Notes: generated by a model from the letters alone, not told the origin. A stretch of 34,196 bases of DNA from an uncultured Oscillospiraceae bacterium (GCA_902492895.1 CABUNG010000028.1:1-34196); one strand, 5' to 3'; positions 24,211 through 32,205 are shown, counted from the stretch's first letter. Numbers and translations are program-made.

Positions 24211-25173
24211 TTATTTTTGCAAGATGTGCAGGGCGAATCCGCCCACTTCGTCTTCCAGATACGCCGACTGCAGCCGTCCCTGTGCGGTCGTGCGGATGCT
24301 GTCCTCCTTCACGCGAATGCCTTCCCTGCGGAAAAATGCCAGCGCCCGTTCAACCGAACGGGTATAAAACCCGATATGCCCGTTCGTACCGTAATACGGG
24401 CTCTTCATCATTTCCACCGCTTTGCCGGCAAATACCGAGCTGTGTCCCTCCACGACCGGAAGGCGAAAACGTCCGGCCACAGCCTCCGCCGCCCGTACGG
24501 CTCCATCGGCGCCTTCGAAATTGATTCCCACGTGCGCGAGCGCAAAGCCGAGCGAAAGATCGACCGCCCTCCGGCAGGACGCCGTGATGCCGTCAAAATC
24601 CTGCGCGGAGATCTGATCAGCCGTTGCCATGAAGCTCCCGCCGCAGGCCAGAACCCGGTCATTTCCGAGATAATCCGGCAGGTTATCGAAGGTAATGCCG
24701 CCCGTGGGAATAAACCGGACGTCCGGATATGGCCCGCCCAGAAGTTTAACAGCCTGCAGGCCGCCGTTCGGTTCGGCGGGGAAAAATTTGAAAACCGTCA
24801 GCCCCCGCTCCAGCCCCTGCTCGATTTCACAGGGCGTGGCGCAGCCGGGGATAACTGCGACGCCCGCGTTCTGACACCACGCCACGGTTTTGGCGTTGAA
24901 GCCCGGTGAAACGACAAAGTCCGCACCCGCTTCCACAGCCGATTCGGCCGTTTCCGGATCTAAAACCGTACCGGCCCCCACCGTCATGTCCGGGAAAGCC
25001 GTTTTTATCGTCCGAATGACCTCCAGGGCCCAGGCGTTGCGCAGGGTCACTTCGATCAGCGGAATACCGCCGCCGATCAGCGCCGCCGCCAACGGGCGGG
25101 CATCCGACACCGCGGGAACTTTGAGGACCGGGATCAGCCCGATTTCTCGTATGGTCCGCATTACCGCCTGCAT
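24211..25173 (-). CDS. eda: KDPG/KHG aldolase with C-terminal VOC (glyoxalase-like) domain
   Basis: Residues 1-205 are a complete KDPG aldolase: Glu in PLIEVTLRN (E41), Schiff-base Lys in VFKFFPAE (K129), then FIPTGG and ACGGS. It splits KDPG to pyruvate and glyceraldehyde 3-phosphate. Residues about 210-320 add a domain with VGINFEG, a second repeat IGFYTRSVERALAFFRREG and a final GGFALHIL, the pattern of a VOC module. Ordinary Eda is about 205-215 residues, so this is a fusion. The start has GGAGG 7 bases upstream and overlaps the end of the nucleoside hydrolase gene by 13 bases. The VOC part may isomerise or bind the keto-acid; that is a guess. Confidence 0.88.
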   Translation of the reverse strand: MQAVMRTIREIGLIPVLKVPAVSDARPLAAALIGGGIPLIEVTLRNAWALEVIRTIKTAFPDMTVGAGTVLDPETAESAVEAGADFVVSPGFNAKTVAWCQNAGVAVIPGCATPCEIEQGLERGLTVFKFFPAEPNGGLQAVKLLGGPYPDVRFIPTGGITFDNLPDYLGNDRVLACGGSFMATADQISAQDFDGITASCRRAVDLSLGFALAHVGINFEGADGAVRAAEAVAGRFRLPVVEGHSSVFAGKAVEMMKSPYYGTNGHIGFYTRSVERALAFFRREGIRVKEDSIRTTAQGRLQSAYLEDEVGGFALHILQK

Positions 25174-26075
25174 GACGCCCCCTCCCCGCCGGCAAACACC
25201 TCGAAATACCGCTGAAAGAACGCATCCCGGTCCACGTGGAACGCCGCCTGATGAGGGCCGTCATCACCCCGTGTCCAATAGGTCGCTCCCGCCGCCCGCC
25301 GGCTGTACAGTTCCACATCGGCCGTACCCGTCTCAAACCGGCAGATGCCTTCGTCGAACAGCGACACGGCCGCCAGCGGGTCGTGGAACGTGATGAGATC
25401 CCGTTTTTGAAACCACACCTCGGCCATGGCCAGGACGGTCTGCAGAATGTCCTGCCGGAACCGTTCCCGAACCTCCGCGGCGGGCATTTTCACCTGACAG
25501 GTGACATCCAGCCCGACGGAGCGGTGGCGGGCAGGCCGGGCCGCATAAACCATGGCGGCGGCGACCGGATCCACCCGGGCGTTCCATTCGGCGCGGGGCA
25601 GTCCGGCGATCCCGTTTCCAAACACGCCGCACATGAGAACCAGCTCTTTGAGCAAACCCGGAATCTCCGGGTCCGCTGCGAACAGCAACGCGATGTTGGT
25701 CATCGGTCCGACCGCCAGGAGCGAGATTTCCCCGGGATGGCGGCGGATCGTGTCGATCATAAAGCCGATATGCTGCGCCTCGGGGAACACCGTCTGATGA
25801 TCGAACCGGGACAGCACCTCCGCCTGCTGCGCGAGAGGCTGCAGCTGGGTACCGATAAACGGGCCGCGGCTTCCCGGATAAATCGGGATATCCGCACGTC
25901 CCGCTGCCCGGCACAGGCAGCTCGCCAGCATCGCCCGCGCCTGGGGCTCCCCGGAAACCGTCGTGATTCCCATCAGTTCGCACTGCGGCTGACGAAGCAG
26001 ATAGGCCAGCGCCACCGCGTCGTCGATGTCCGTCCCGATATCGGTATCCAGCAGGACTTTCTTATGTTCCGTCAT
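25161..26075 (-). CDS. Inosine/uridine-preferring nucleoside hydrolase family protein
   Basis: This protein of about 304 residues carries the N-terminal calcium-binding signature LLDTDIGTDIDDAVAL and the family core LLAVGPMTNIALL, with HDPLAAVSLFD near the C-terminal third. The family hydrolyses the N-glycosidic bond of nucleosides or related N-glycosides in the cytoplasm. Its presence between glycan enzymes and KDPG aldolase is odd. The substrate may be a ribonucleoside by-product or a different glycoside. Open frame extends to a GTG at 26114 that overlaps the preceding stop as GTGA, and an ATG lies at 26087; 26075 is chosen because family members begin just before the DTD motif. Confidence 0.85.
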   Translation of the reverse strand: MTEHKKVLLDTDIGTDIDDAVALAYLLRQPQCELMGITTVSGEPQARAMLASCLCRAAGRADIPIYPGSRGPFIGTQLQPLAQQAEVLSRFDHQTVFPEAQHIGFMIDTIRRHPGEISLLAVGPMTNIALLFAADPEIPGLLKELVLMCGVFGNGIAGLPRAEWNARVDPVAAAMVYAARPARHRSVGLDVTCQVKMPAAEVRERFRQDILQTVLAMAEVWFQKRDLITFHDPLAAVSLFDEGICRFETGTADVELYSRRAAGATYWTRGDDGPHQAAFHVDRDAFFQRYFEVFAGGEGASCRR

Positions 26076-26110
26076 TCTGCCACTCATGCCTTTCAGAATA
26101 GAATCGGCCG

Positions 26111-27853
26111 TCACCGGACCGCCAGGTCCACAAAACCGAGGACGATGCGGGATCCGGCGGTCTGTTCCACCGTGATGGTGTTCGTCCCCTCTTTCAGAAT
26201 GGAGCGGGGCACCCTATAGCTTTTGCGCTGCGCCGCCGTCCCCAGCAACTGCGTGTAATCGTTCGGATACGGCTCCCCGGCATCCGCGATCTCCTGCAGC
26301 TTCGTCCCGTTGATGGTGACGGTGTACTGCTGGTTTGTAAAGGCTTCGTTCGCCTTGAGACGGTATACCCCGTCCTGCGTCCACCCGCCGTCCGGCCGGA
26401 CCAGCTCCATATCGAATTCGGTGCTCAGTCCCGTCATCATCGTGCGCGGGAGCTGCCAGCCGGACTTGACCGGATCGCACCAGGTCTCTCCGTAAAAGTA
26501 ATGCTGCGGTGCCTGTTTGAGGTAATTTTTATCCCCCAGATGCTGGATTACGTCAAACGGCGGTTCGGTCAGCGGGGCGTCGCCCGTCCCCATCCGGTCT
26601 CCCCGGTAATACTGGAAATTGAACAGGGAAATGCCGTCTGCGCCCTGGGCGTACCCCAGCAGGGCGCTGGTGTAAAACTGTTCGGGCGTGGTGCGGCGGT
26701 GGATGCGGGTCTGGTTCCCCTTTTCCCCGTTTTCATAGCCGCAGGCCGTCGTATGGGTCAGCTCCATATAGACCAGCGCGTCATTCCCCACCGTCTCCTT
26801 GACCGTGCGGATATCGGTGTCCTGGTCGACGAAATACGAGCTGGCCAGATTGAAAATGCCCACTCCGGCCTCCTGCCATGCCTTAATGTCGATCCCCATA
26901 TCCCCATATGTATCGGTGTAAGCCGGAATGCGGACGCTGAGATACCGGTACCGCCCGTCCTTCGCGGAGGCCTCATCCAACGCCCCCCGGACTTCCCGCA
27001 GGAACTCCGTCATGATCGATACCCGCTCCTCTTTTGTGCACTTGTCGGTGTTGAAGAAGCAGAAACGCCGCATGAAATCCAGCTCAAAGCCGTCGATCTC
27101 GTAGTTGGCGATCAGTTCCTTGATCATGGTCAGCCGATTGTCCCGCACCTCTTTGTGCCGCCAGTCTAAAACATATACGTATTTGTCCTTATAGCCCTGG
27201 ATTTCCCCGATCGCATATTCGGGATGCTCGATGTACAGCGGCGACGCAAACGCGATGTTGGCCAGATCCGGCGTGGTTTTCATGATCATATGGGCGTCGT
27301 TGAGGCGGAAATTGATGAATGCCCCCATCCCGTATTTCCGGCAGGATTCAATTTGTTCCTGGATGAAATCACGGTAGTTATGATACGGGAGGCTGTTCGG
27401 CGCCTTGAAGACATAATCATAAAACGGGTTGCTGACCATGGTCCCTTTGAAATCGTTGATGAACCACCGGGCATGTTCCGCCACGGGGAACGCCTCCGAC
27501 GGCCACCAGGGAACCCAGCAGTGTCCAGGAGTGATTTCAAAGCAGTTGGCGCCCGCGTCCGCCGCTTCCTTGACCGCTGCGTCGAACATCTCCGGTGTCA
27601 GCGGATCGTGGAGTGCCTTATGATACGGGCTCACATTCTGATAAATGTGGGTCGTGTCGCTGTTATAGATCACCGGATAAAAGGTGGGGTCTCCCACGGT
27701 GATCTCCCCCGGTTCTCCCGTCCCGGATTCCGCCGGGGCCGGCCCCGGTTCCTCCGATTTGTCGGAGGAACCGGGATTCGACGAGGGTTTGCAACCGGAC
27801 ACGGATACCAGACACAGAAACGCCGCCAGCAGGCATGCTGCCGCTTTTTTCAT
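26111..27853 (-). CDS. Secreted GHL10-like TIM-barrel lipoprotein, putative glycosidase
   Basis: This protein of about 580 residues has a lipobox (VSGC, Cys about 21) and a Pro/Ser/Gly-rich linker. A TIM barrel follows with YEIDGFELDFMRR (about 251-263; D254, E257, D259), the acidic motif of COG1649/GHL10-like hydrolases, and YMELTH (E364). A C-terminal beta-sandwich ends in FVDLAVR. It parallels the signal-less paralogue at 21553-23130 through the whole length. It would cleave glycans outside the membrane. ATG 27853 is preceded by AAAGGG; an ATG at 27880 has no ribosome-binding site. It starts 31 bases after the beta-helix surface gene. Confidence 0.82.
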   Translation of the reverse strand: MKKAAACLLAAFLCLVSVSGCKPSSNPGSSDKSEEPGPAPAESGTGEPGEITVGDPTFYPVIYNSDTTHIYQNVSPYHKALHDPLTPEMFDAAVKEAADAGANCFEITPGHCWVPWWPSEAFPVAEHARWFINDFKGTMVSNPFYDYVFKAPNSLPYHNYRDFIQEQIESCRKYGMGAFINFRLNDAHMIMKTTPDLANIAFASPLYIEHPEYAIGEIQGYKDKYVYVLDWRHKEVRDNRLTMIKELIANYEIDGFELDFMRRFCFFNTDKCTKEERVSIMTEFLREVRGALDEASAKDGRYRYLSVRIPAYTDTYGDMGIDIKAWQEAGVGIFNLASSYFVDQDTDIRTVKETVGNDALVYMELTHTTACGYENGEKGNQTRIHRRTTPEQFYTSALLGYAQGADGISLFNFQYYRGDRMGTGDAPLTEPPFDVIQHLGDKNYLKQAPQHYFYGETWCDPVKSGWQLPRTMMTGLSTEFDMELVRPDGGWTQDGVYRLKANEAFTNQQYTVTINGTKLQEIADAGEPYPNDYTQLLGTAAQRKSYRVPRSILKEGTNTITVEQTAGSRIVLGFVDLAVR

Positions 27854-27884
27854 CCGATCCAATCCCTTTCTCCCATTCATCGCA

Positions 27885-29444
27885 TTAACGATCCGCCTTT
27901 TTCCGCACAGCGGCCGTCACGCCGGCCGCGGACAGCGCGCACAGCAGCGCGAGCGCGATCCCGGCAGCCGAATGGCCGGTTGCGGGATTCGGACCGGGGG
28001 TGGAGCCGGACGCGGTTTTGTCCGCGAGAACGAGCCGGCCGTCGGACATCAGATTCGAGAGGGTGAGCTTCCAGACGTCTCCGTCCTTCACCGGCGTCAG
28101 CGCTTTGCCGTTCAGGGTGACGGACTTGACCTCCTTTGACAGAACGAGCTCCAGCGTGCCTTTGTAGTCCGCCGTCAGAACCGCGCCGTCCGCCACGTTC
28201 TCGCCGTCTTTCGTCACGGTGACGTTCTTGGCCTCGATCGCCACAGTCACATTCACTTTTTCGGGCGTTTTCCAGCTGTCCGCCGTCACCGCCGTTCCGA
28301 CCTTCCCCTCATAGGAAAAGCCGTCGCTGGCGCTCGCACAGGATAGTTTCAGATCGCCCGCCGGCAGATAGATATAGAAGCTGTCGTCGTCGGGATGGTT
28401 TTCCGAAAGCGGGTAAGATTTGCCGTTGACCATCAGGCTGGAGGCATCGGCGCCCGAGGGAAGCGTCACTTTGGTCAAGCTCAGCGCCGTGCTGTCGGAT
28501 TTTCCCGCCGTCGCGGTCAGGGGCTGGCTGCCGTCCGTCTCTTTCGGCAGGTTCTTCACCGAACCGCCCGTGATATACAGCTTCAGCGGATGAGCCGTCT
28601 TGTCCACGTCCACACCCTGGTCGATGCCGCCGATGTTTTTATGAGAGCTCAGAGCAGTCACCGTGCCGCCGGTAATCTCCACAAAATCGATGTAGCTCTT
28701 AAATCCGCCGCCGATCCCCGCGCTGTTGACCGCTGCCGATCCGTCGGCCACGACCACGCCGCCGTTTATGATGACGGAGCCGCCGGCTCCGTCCCGCCCG
28801 GCGCCGATGGCCGCGCCGTTGCGGGCGCTGGTGGCGCGGACGCTGCCGCCGTTGATCACCACGTTCGCCGAGCTGTTCCGGGCCCCGCCGATGGCCGCGC
28901 CCTCATTGCCGGCTTCCGCCACGATCACGCCGCTGTTGATCGTGAGCTTGGCGGTGTTATTGTAATCATCCTGGATGGATCCGATGCCAGCCCCGTAGGC
29001 GCCGCCCAGGACCGTCAGTTTATCGGTGCCTTTTTCGGCGCTGATCGTCAGATGGGAATCCGCGCCGATGCCGATCGCCGATCCGACTTTGGTTGCGTTT
29101 GAAAACATCACGCTGTTGGCTCCGCGCAGCACCAGTTTGACATCGGAACCCTCGTCCACCTTGACCGCCATCTGGGTGGTGCTGATGTTGACGTTGTCCA
29201 GCGTGACTGTAGTCTTGGCCTTAGACCGGAAGGTCAGGCGGTTGGAACCGCCGCCCGTGTATTTCACAACAAAATTTCCGGTGTAATCGTCAACCACGGT
29301 CTTTCCTTGAGAATAGCCCTTTTCCGTGATAACGATCTCCCCGTTTTTCAGGTCCAGCGTCACGCTGGAGGCTGCAGAGGCTGACAAGGGTATCAGCAGA
29401 CAGGACAGGGTCGCCGCCAGGACAATTGCGAGCATGCGTTTCAT
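27885..29444 (-). CDS. Secreted beta-helix-repeat surface protein with NPxTG-type sorting signal
   Basis: This protein of about 519 residues has a signal peptide (LIPLSASAAS). Beta-helix coils with recurring IG-x-G...V-INGG-V-A follow, including AAIGGARNSSANVVINGG and SAGIGGGFKSY. Two smaller beta domains come next (about 330-480). The end has GPNPATGHS, a hydrophobic helix and RKKADR, a sorting signal of NPxTG type. Its helix region resembles that of the surface protein at 4814-6979, but it lacks the InlB repeats. It probably binds the glycan at the wall; catalytic function is not evident. AAAGGA lies 10 bases before ATG 29444. It is the first gene of the long block. Confidence 0.82.
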   Translation of the reverse strand: MKRMLAIVLAATLSCLLIPLSASAASSVTLDLKNGEIVITEKGYSQGKTVVDDYTGNFVVKYTGGGSNRLTFRSKAKTTVTLDNVNISTTQMAVKVDEGSDVKLVLRGANSVMFSNATKVGSAIGIGADSHLTISAEKGTDKLTVLGGAYGAGIGSIQDDYNNTAKLTINSGVIVAEAGNEGAAIGGARNSSANVVINGGSVRATSARNGAAIGAGRDGAGGSVIINGGVVVADGSAAVNSAGIGGGFKSYIDFVEITGGTVTALSSHKNIGGIDQGVDVDKTAHPLKLYITGGSVKNLPKETDGSQPLTATAGKSDSTALSLTKVTLPSGADASSLMVNGKSYPLSENHPDDDSFYIYLPAGDLKLSCASASDGFSYEGKVGTAVTADSWKTPEKVNVTVAIEAKNVTVTKDGENVADGAVLTADYKGTLELVLSKEVKSVTLNGKALTPVKDGDVWKLTLSNLMSDGRLVLADKTASGSTPGPNPATGHSAAGIALALLCALSAAGVTAAVRKKADR

Positions 29445-29474
29445 CTGATGTTCATCCTTTCTTTCTGTTGGTTT

Positions 29475-29484
29475 TAACCGGTTA
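29475..29484. promoter_or_regulatory. TAACCGGTTA palindrome in the 29444 leader
   Basis: A perfect 10-bp palindrome lies 31 bases upstream of the surface-protein start and downstream of its candidate promoter. It could be a small operator half; no factor can be named. Confidence 0.25.
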
Positions 29485-29547
29485 GTTTTCTCTGTGCGCC
29501 TGTGATTTGCACGTTCGTACCGTAATTTCTCTGGTGTTTCCGATTTG

Positions 29548-29553
29548 ATTTTA
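29548..29553 (-). promoter_or_regulatory. Candidate extended -10 promoter for the 26-kb block
   Basis: On the minus strand TAAAAT is preceded by TGC, an extended -10 element, about 105 bases upstream of the start at 29444. No good -35 lies at the right spacing. The 29445-29613 gap shows no terminator after the HpcH/HpaI gene, so read-through from the upstream operon is also possible. Confidence 0.4.
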
Positions 29554-29613
29554 GCATATTTGACCAAAGCCTCGGTATCGCCCCATTGCTTAAAACTATA
29601 CCCATATTGCTCT

Positions 29614-30369
29614 CTAGGCCAGGTAATTTATGGAAGACAGCGCCCCCTCACGCAAGAATACGATATCTGCACCCAGAGCGAGAAATGTAAAACCATCCTG
29701 TTTCGCCTTGGTTACGGCCTCGTCCGAGGGCAGGACGATGTGCATGCCCGCCGCTTTGTTGTGCCGCCGGCAAGCCTCCGCCACCTTCCGGCAGGCTTCC
29801 CTCATAACCGGATGGTCGGTCTGCCCCGTGAGACCGTAGGAACCGCTCATATCGTAAGGACCGATGAACACGCCGTCCACCCCGGGCACATCCAGAATGG
29901 CATCGATCTGTTCCACCGCTTCCCGGGACTCGATCATCACCACCACGGCGATGTCCCGGTTGGCCTCGGACGCATACTGGTCGAAGTCGGCACCCCAGCG
30001 ATTCATCCGTGAAAAGCAGAATCCCCGCACCCCCTCGGGGGGATACTTGGCGGCGGCCACCGCCCGCCGCGCGTCCTCGGCAGTGTTGACCAAGGGAACG
30101 ATGACCCCCATGGCCCCCATGTCCAGCACCTGCCGTATGGCCAGCGTGTCGTTTTCCCTCACCCGGACCAGCGGTACGGCGCCCCGGCCGTACATCGCCC
30201 GGAGCACATCCGTGCATTCCCGTATATGAATATCGGCATGTTCGCAGTCGACCGCGAGCCATTGGAATCCGGCATCCGCCAAGATTTCGGCAGCGGCGGG
30301 GGATCCGGTCTGAATCCAGCTGCCCACACACAATTCCCGCGCCAGAAGCGCCTTTTTCACCGCATTCAT
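29614..30369 (-). CDS. HpcH/HpaI family aldolase (2-keto-3-deoxy acid aldolase)
   Basis: This 251-residue protein is a class II metal-dependent pyruvate aldolase. Its blocks are VDCEHADI near the N-terminus, PLVRVREND, VMIESREAVEQID (metal Glu) and GVFIGPYDMSGSYG (metal Asp). Relatives cleave 2-keto-3-deoxyglucarate, 2-keto-3-deoxyrhamnonate or 4-hydroxy-2-oxo acids to pyruvate and an aldehyde. It gives a second pyruvate-releasing route beside KDPG aldolase. The ATG overlaps the stop of the isomerase gene as ATGA, so translation is coupled. Confidence 0.88.
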   Translation of the reverse strand: MNAVKKALLARELCVGSWIQTGSPAAAEILADAGFQWLAVDCEHADIHIRECTDVLRAMYGRGAVPLVRVRENDTLAIRQVLDMGAMGVIVPLVNTAEDARRAVAAAKYPPEGVRGFCFSRMNRWGADFDQYASEANRDIAVVVMIESREAVEQIDAILDVPGVDGVFIGPYDMSGSYGLTGQTDHPVMREACRKVAEACRRHNKAAGMHIVLPSDEAVTKAKQDGFTFLALGADIVFLREGALSSINYLA

Positions 30370-31307
30370 CGCGTTTCCCTCCCGCTGCCGGATTTGTACG
30401 TGTCGGATACCAGCGCAAAAGCCCGCTCCATATAGGAAAAGAAGACGTCTAGGCTATCCAGATAGGGTTTGCCGTCATAAGCCACCATTTCGAAGGACGC
30501 CGTCCCGCGGCTGTCCCGGCCGAAATAGCCGGACGCGAGGCCCGCCTCCAGCAGCAGAGCCACCTCCCGTTCGGCCCAGCAGGTATCGGGCAGACCCCAG
30601 CCGGGGTGTTTGTCCCCATAAAAAGGATTCCGGGGATTCTCCGTCACACAGGTACCCAGATGGATATGGCGCAGATCCCCGCCGAGAATCCGTACGGCCT
30701 CGTCTACGGTTTCATGCAGCGGCGGCAGATGGCACATATCGATCATGCTGCCGAAATTGCGGTATCCGCAGGCGCGTACGGCGTCGGCCAGCCGCACCGC
30801 ATCCCGGGAGGAACCCAGAAAGAAACGCTTGTCAAAATCCGTGTCCGTGGGCTCCACCAGCACCGTGACGTCGTCGGGGACAAATTCGCAGAGCCGGCAG
30901 TAGAATTCCGTCAAGGCCTTGAACGCATCCTGCGGATCTCCTGCCGTCATCGGACCGCTGCTGGTGACGATCTTCTTGGTACCCGCCTCGAGCCCCCGTT
31001 CGATTTCCGCCTGGAACGCATCGAGGGTATAGCGGCGGATCCGCGGATCGCGCGAGGTGGGATAGAGCGTAGGCTGCCCGTCCCGGTCTCCCACGTTGTA
31101 GACGATCGGCCGGCCGCAGTCCCGGATGGCCTCCAGTTCCTCCGTCCGGTAGGGCTCTTCTCCTACGATCCAGAGATCAAACAAATCGAACCGCTCGTCT
31201 TCGAGCAGCGGCAGCAGGGTTTCCATGTGTGAACGCGCATCCCGAATGAGGGTCTTGCAAAGCAGATGATGATTGACGCCAATCGACAAAATATCTTTAA
31301 AGTGCAC
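30366..31307 (-). CDS. Sugar phosphate isomerase/epimerase-like TIM-barrel protein
   Basis: This 313-residue protein starts at GTG with AAGGA about 7 bases upstream and overlaps the D-aminopeptidase gene by 11 bases. It has the xylose-isomerase-like barrel: TVLVEPTD, MIDMCHLPPLHE and IHLGTC carry the expected metal-binding Glu, Asp and His residues. Relatives epimerise keto-sugars, isomerise sugar acids or serve as C-glycoside deglycosylase subunits. It could act on a 3-keto sugar made by the Gfo/Idh/MocA proteins of this locus or feed the HpcH/HpaI aldolase; the sequence does not decide. Confidence 0.82.
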   Translation of the reverse strand: MHFKDILSIGVNHHLLCKTLIRDARSHMETLLPLLEDERFDLFDLWIVGEEPYRTEELEAIRDCGRPIVYNVGDRDGQPTLYPTSRDPRIRRYTLDAFQAEIERGLEAGTKKIVTSSGPMTAGDPQDAFKALTEFYCRLCEFVPDDVTVLVEPTDTDFDKRFFLGSSRDAVRLADAVRACGYRNFGSMIDMCHLPPLHETVDEAVRILGGDLRHIHLGTCVTENPRNPFYGDKHPGWGLPDTCWAEREVALLLEAGLASGYFGRDSRGTASFEMVAYDGKPYLDSLDVFFSYMERAFALVSDTYKSGSGRETR

Positions 31308-32100
31308 GGATAATCCTTCTCTCCATATGTAAATACCGGGTCCAGGCCGCGGTCAGCGTGTCCTCCCGGATCTCCACCGTTGCGCCGTCCAGCCGTTCCG
31401 GATACCAGTCCCGCACGCGGTCGAGAAAAGCGCCTTCCTCCAGCTCCACCTTTAAAACGGCAGGCTTTCCGAATACGAGCGGCGCCGTCGGCGGGACCTG
31501 GCGGCCGACCATTTCTCCAGCCTGCTTGAGCATCTGCCCGGTTCTGGCTGGAGGATAGCACAGCGCTTCATATTCCCCTATAGCTTCCTTGACGGTAACC
31601 GTCACCACGCCCGGGACTAGCGCTTCCGCCTCCTTCACGCCCGCGGAGTCCCCCGTCACCAGGACGAGCGGCACCCCGTTTTCACCGGCCAGCGCCGCTT
31701 CCATCCCGATTTCCCCCACCGTTATGCCGTTGACGGATATGTTGCGGTTCCATCTCACATACGAGTGAGGGAGCAGGGCCCCGGTCTCTTGGGCGCGCGC
31801 GTGGAATCCGACCATGATCAGGCCGTCGAAACTCGCGTCGATACCCGCCCACGCGCCTTCCACCAGGGGTTTTCCCCGGACGACGCTCACCTCAGCCGGC
31901 AGCTCCTCCAGCCGGATGTTGCAGCCGTCGGTATGTTCCTCATAGATCAGCACACTGTTGCCGGGAATGCTGAGGATGCCGTCCAGCACGGCTTTAATGT
32001 CGTTCATCAGCATGCGGATTCCGAACTCCGACGTTTCGGCCTGTTGATAATTCGTCACGCCGGTGACGCCTTCCACGTCAACCAGCATTATGTACTTCAT
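31297..32100 (-). CDS. M55 family D-aminopeptidase (DppA-like)
   Basis: This 267-residue protein shows the full M55 zinc and catalytic set at positions parallel to Bacillus DppA: VDVEG (D8, E10), EEHTDG (H56), GFHARA (H100), LLPHSY (H112) and GEIGMEA (E130). The family cleaves D-amino-acid peptides such as D-Ala-D-Ala, using two zinc ions in a decameric ring. Its role in a sugar-acid operon is unexplained. ATG 32100 follows GGAGG by 7 bases; the open frame extends into the promoter. It is first in the operon with the isomerase and aldolase. The symbol dppA is not given because it lacks the dpp transporter context. Confidence 0.88.
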   Translation of the reverse strand: MKYIMLVDVEGVTGVTNYQQAETSEFGIRMLMNDIKAVLDGILSIPGNSVLIYEEHTDGCNIRLEELPAEVSVVRGKPLVEGAWAGIDASFDGLIMVGFHARAQETGALLPHSYVRWNRNISVNGITVGEIGMEAALAGENGVPLVLVTGDSAGVKEAEALVPGVVTVTVKEAIGEYEALCYPPARTGQMLKQAGEMVGRQVPPTAPLVFGKPAVLKVELEEGAFLDRVRDWYPERLDGATVEIREDTLTAAWTRYLHMERRIIRAL

Positions 32101-32140
32101 TTCTCCGCCTCCTCTTAAACATTCTGGTGATTTCGTCGCT

Positions 32141-32153
32141 ATTGTAATACAAT
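32141..32153. promoter_or_regulatory. GntR/FCD-type operator 1
   Basis: ATTGTAATACAAT is a perfect 6+1+6 palindrome and fits the TNGTNNNACNA consensus of FadR-subfamily regulators. It overlaps the -10 of the minus-strand promoter. The regulator is encoded divergently at 32354. Confidence 0.7.
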
Positions 32154-32169
32154 ACATTTAATTTGTCAA
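32141..32169 (-). promoter_or_regulatory. Near-consensus sigma-A promoter for the D-aminopeptidase operon
   Basis: On the minus strand TTGACA (32169-32164), a 17-bp spacer and TACAAT (32146-32141) form an almost ideal promoter. The predicted start is near 32134. The -10 overlaps the first operator, so repression by steric block is likely. Confidence 0.85.
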
Positions 32170-32193
32170 CAATTAATTGGTTTTTATCTCTGT

Positions 32194-32205
32194 ATTGTAT
32201 TACTT
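32194..32205. promoter_or_regulatory. GntR/FCD-type operator 2
   Basis: ATTGTATTACTT matches TNGTNNNACNA except at the last position. A 13-base segment here (32191-32203) is the exact inverted copy of 32144-32156. Its centre is 53 bp, about five helical turns, from operator 1. Confidence 0.6.
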
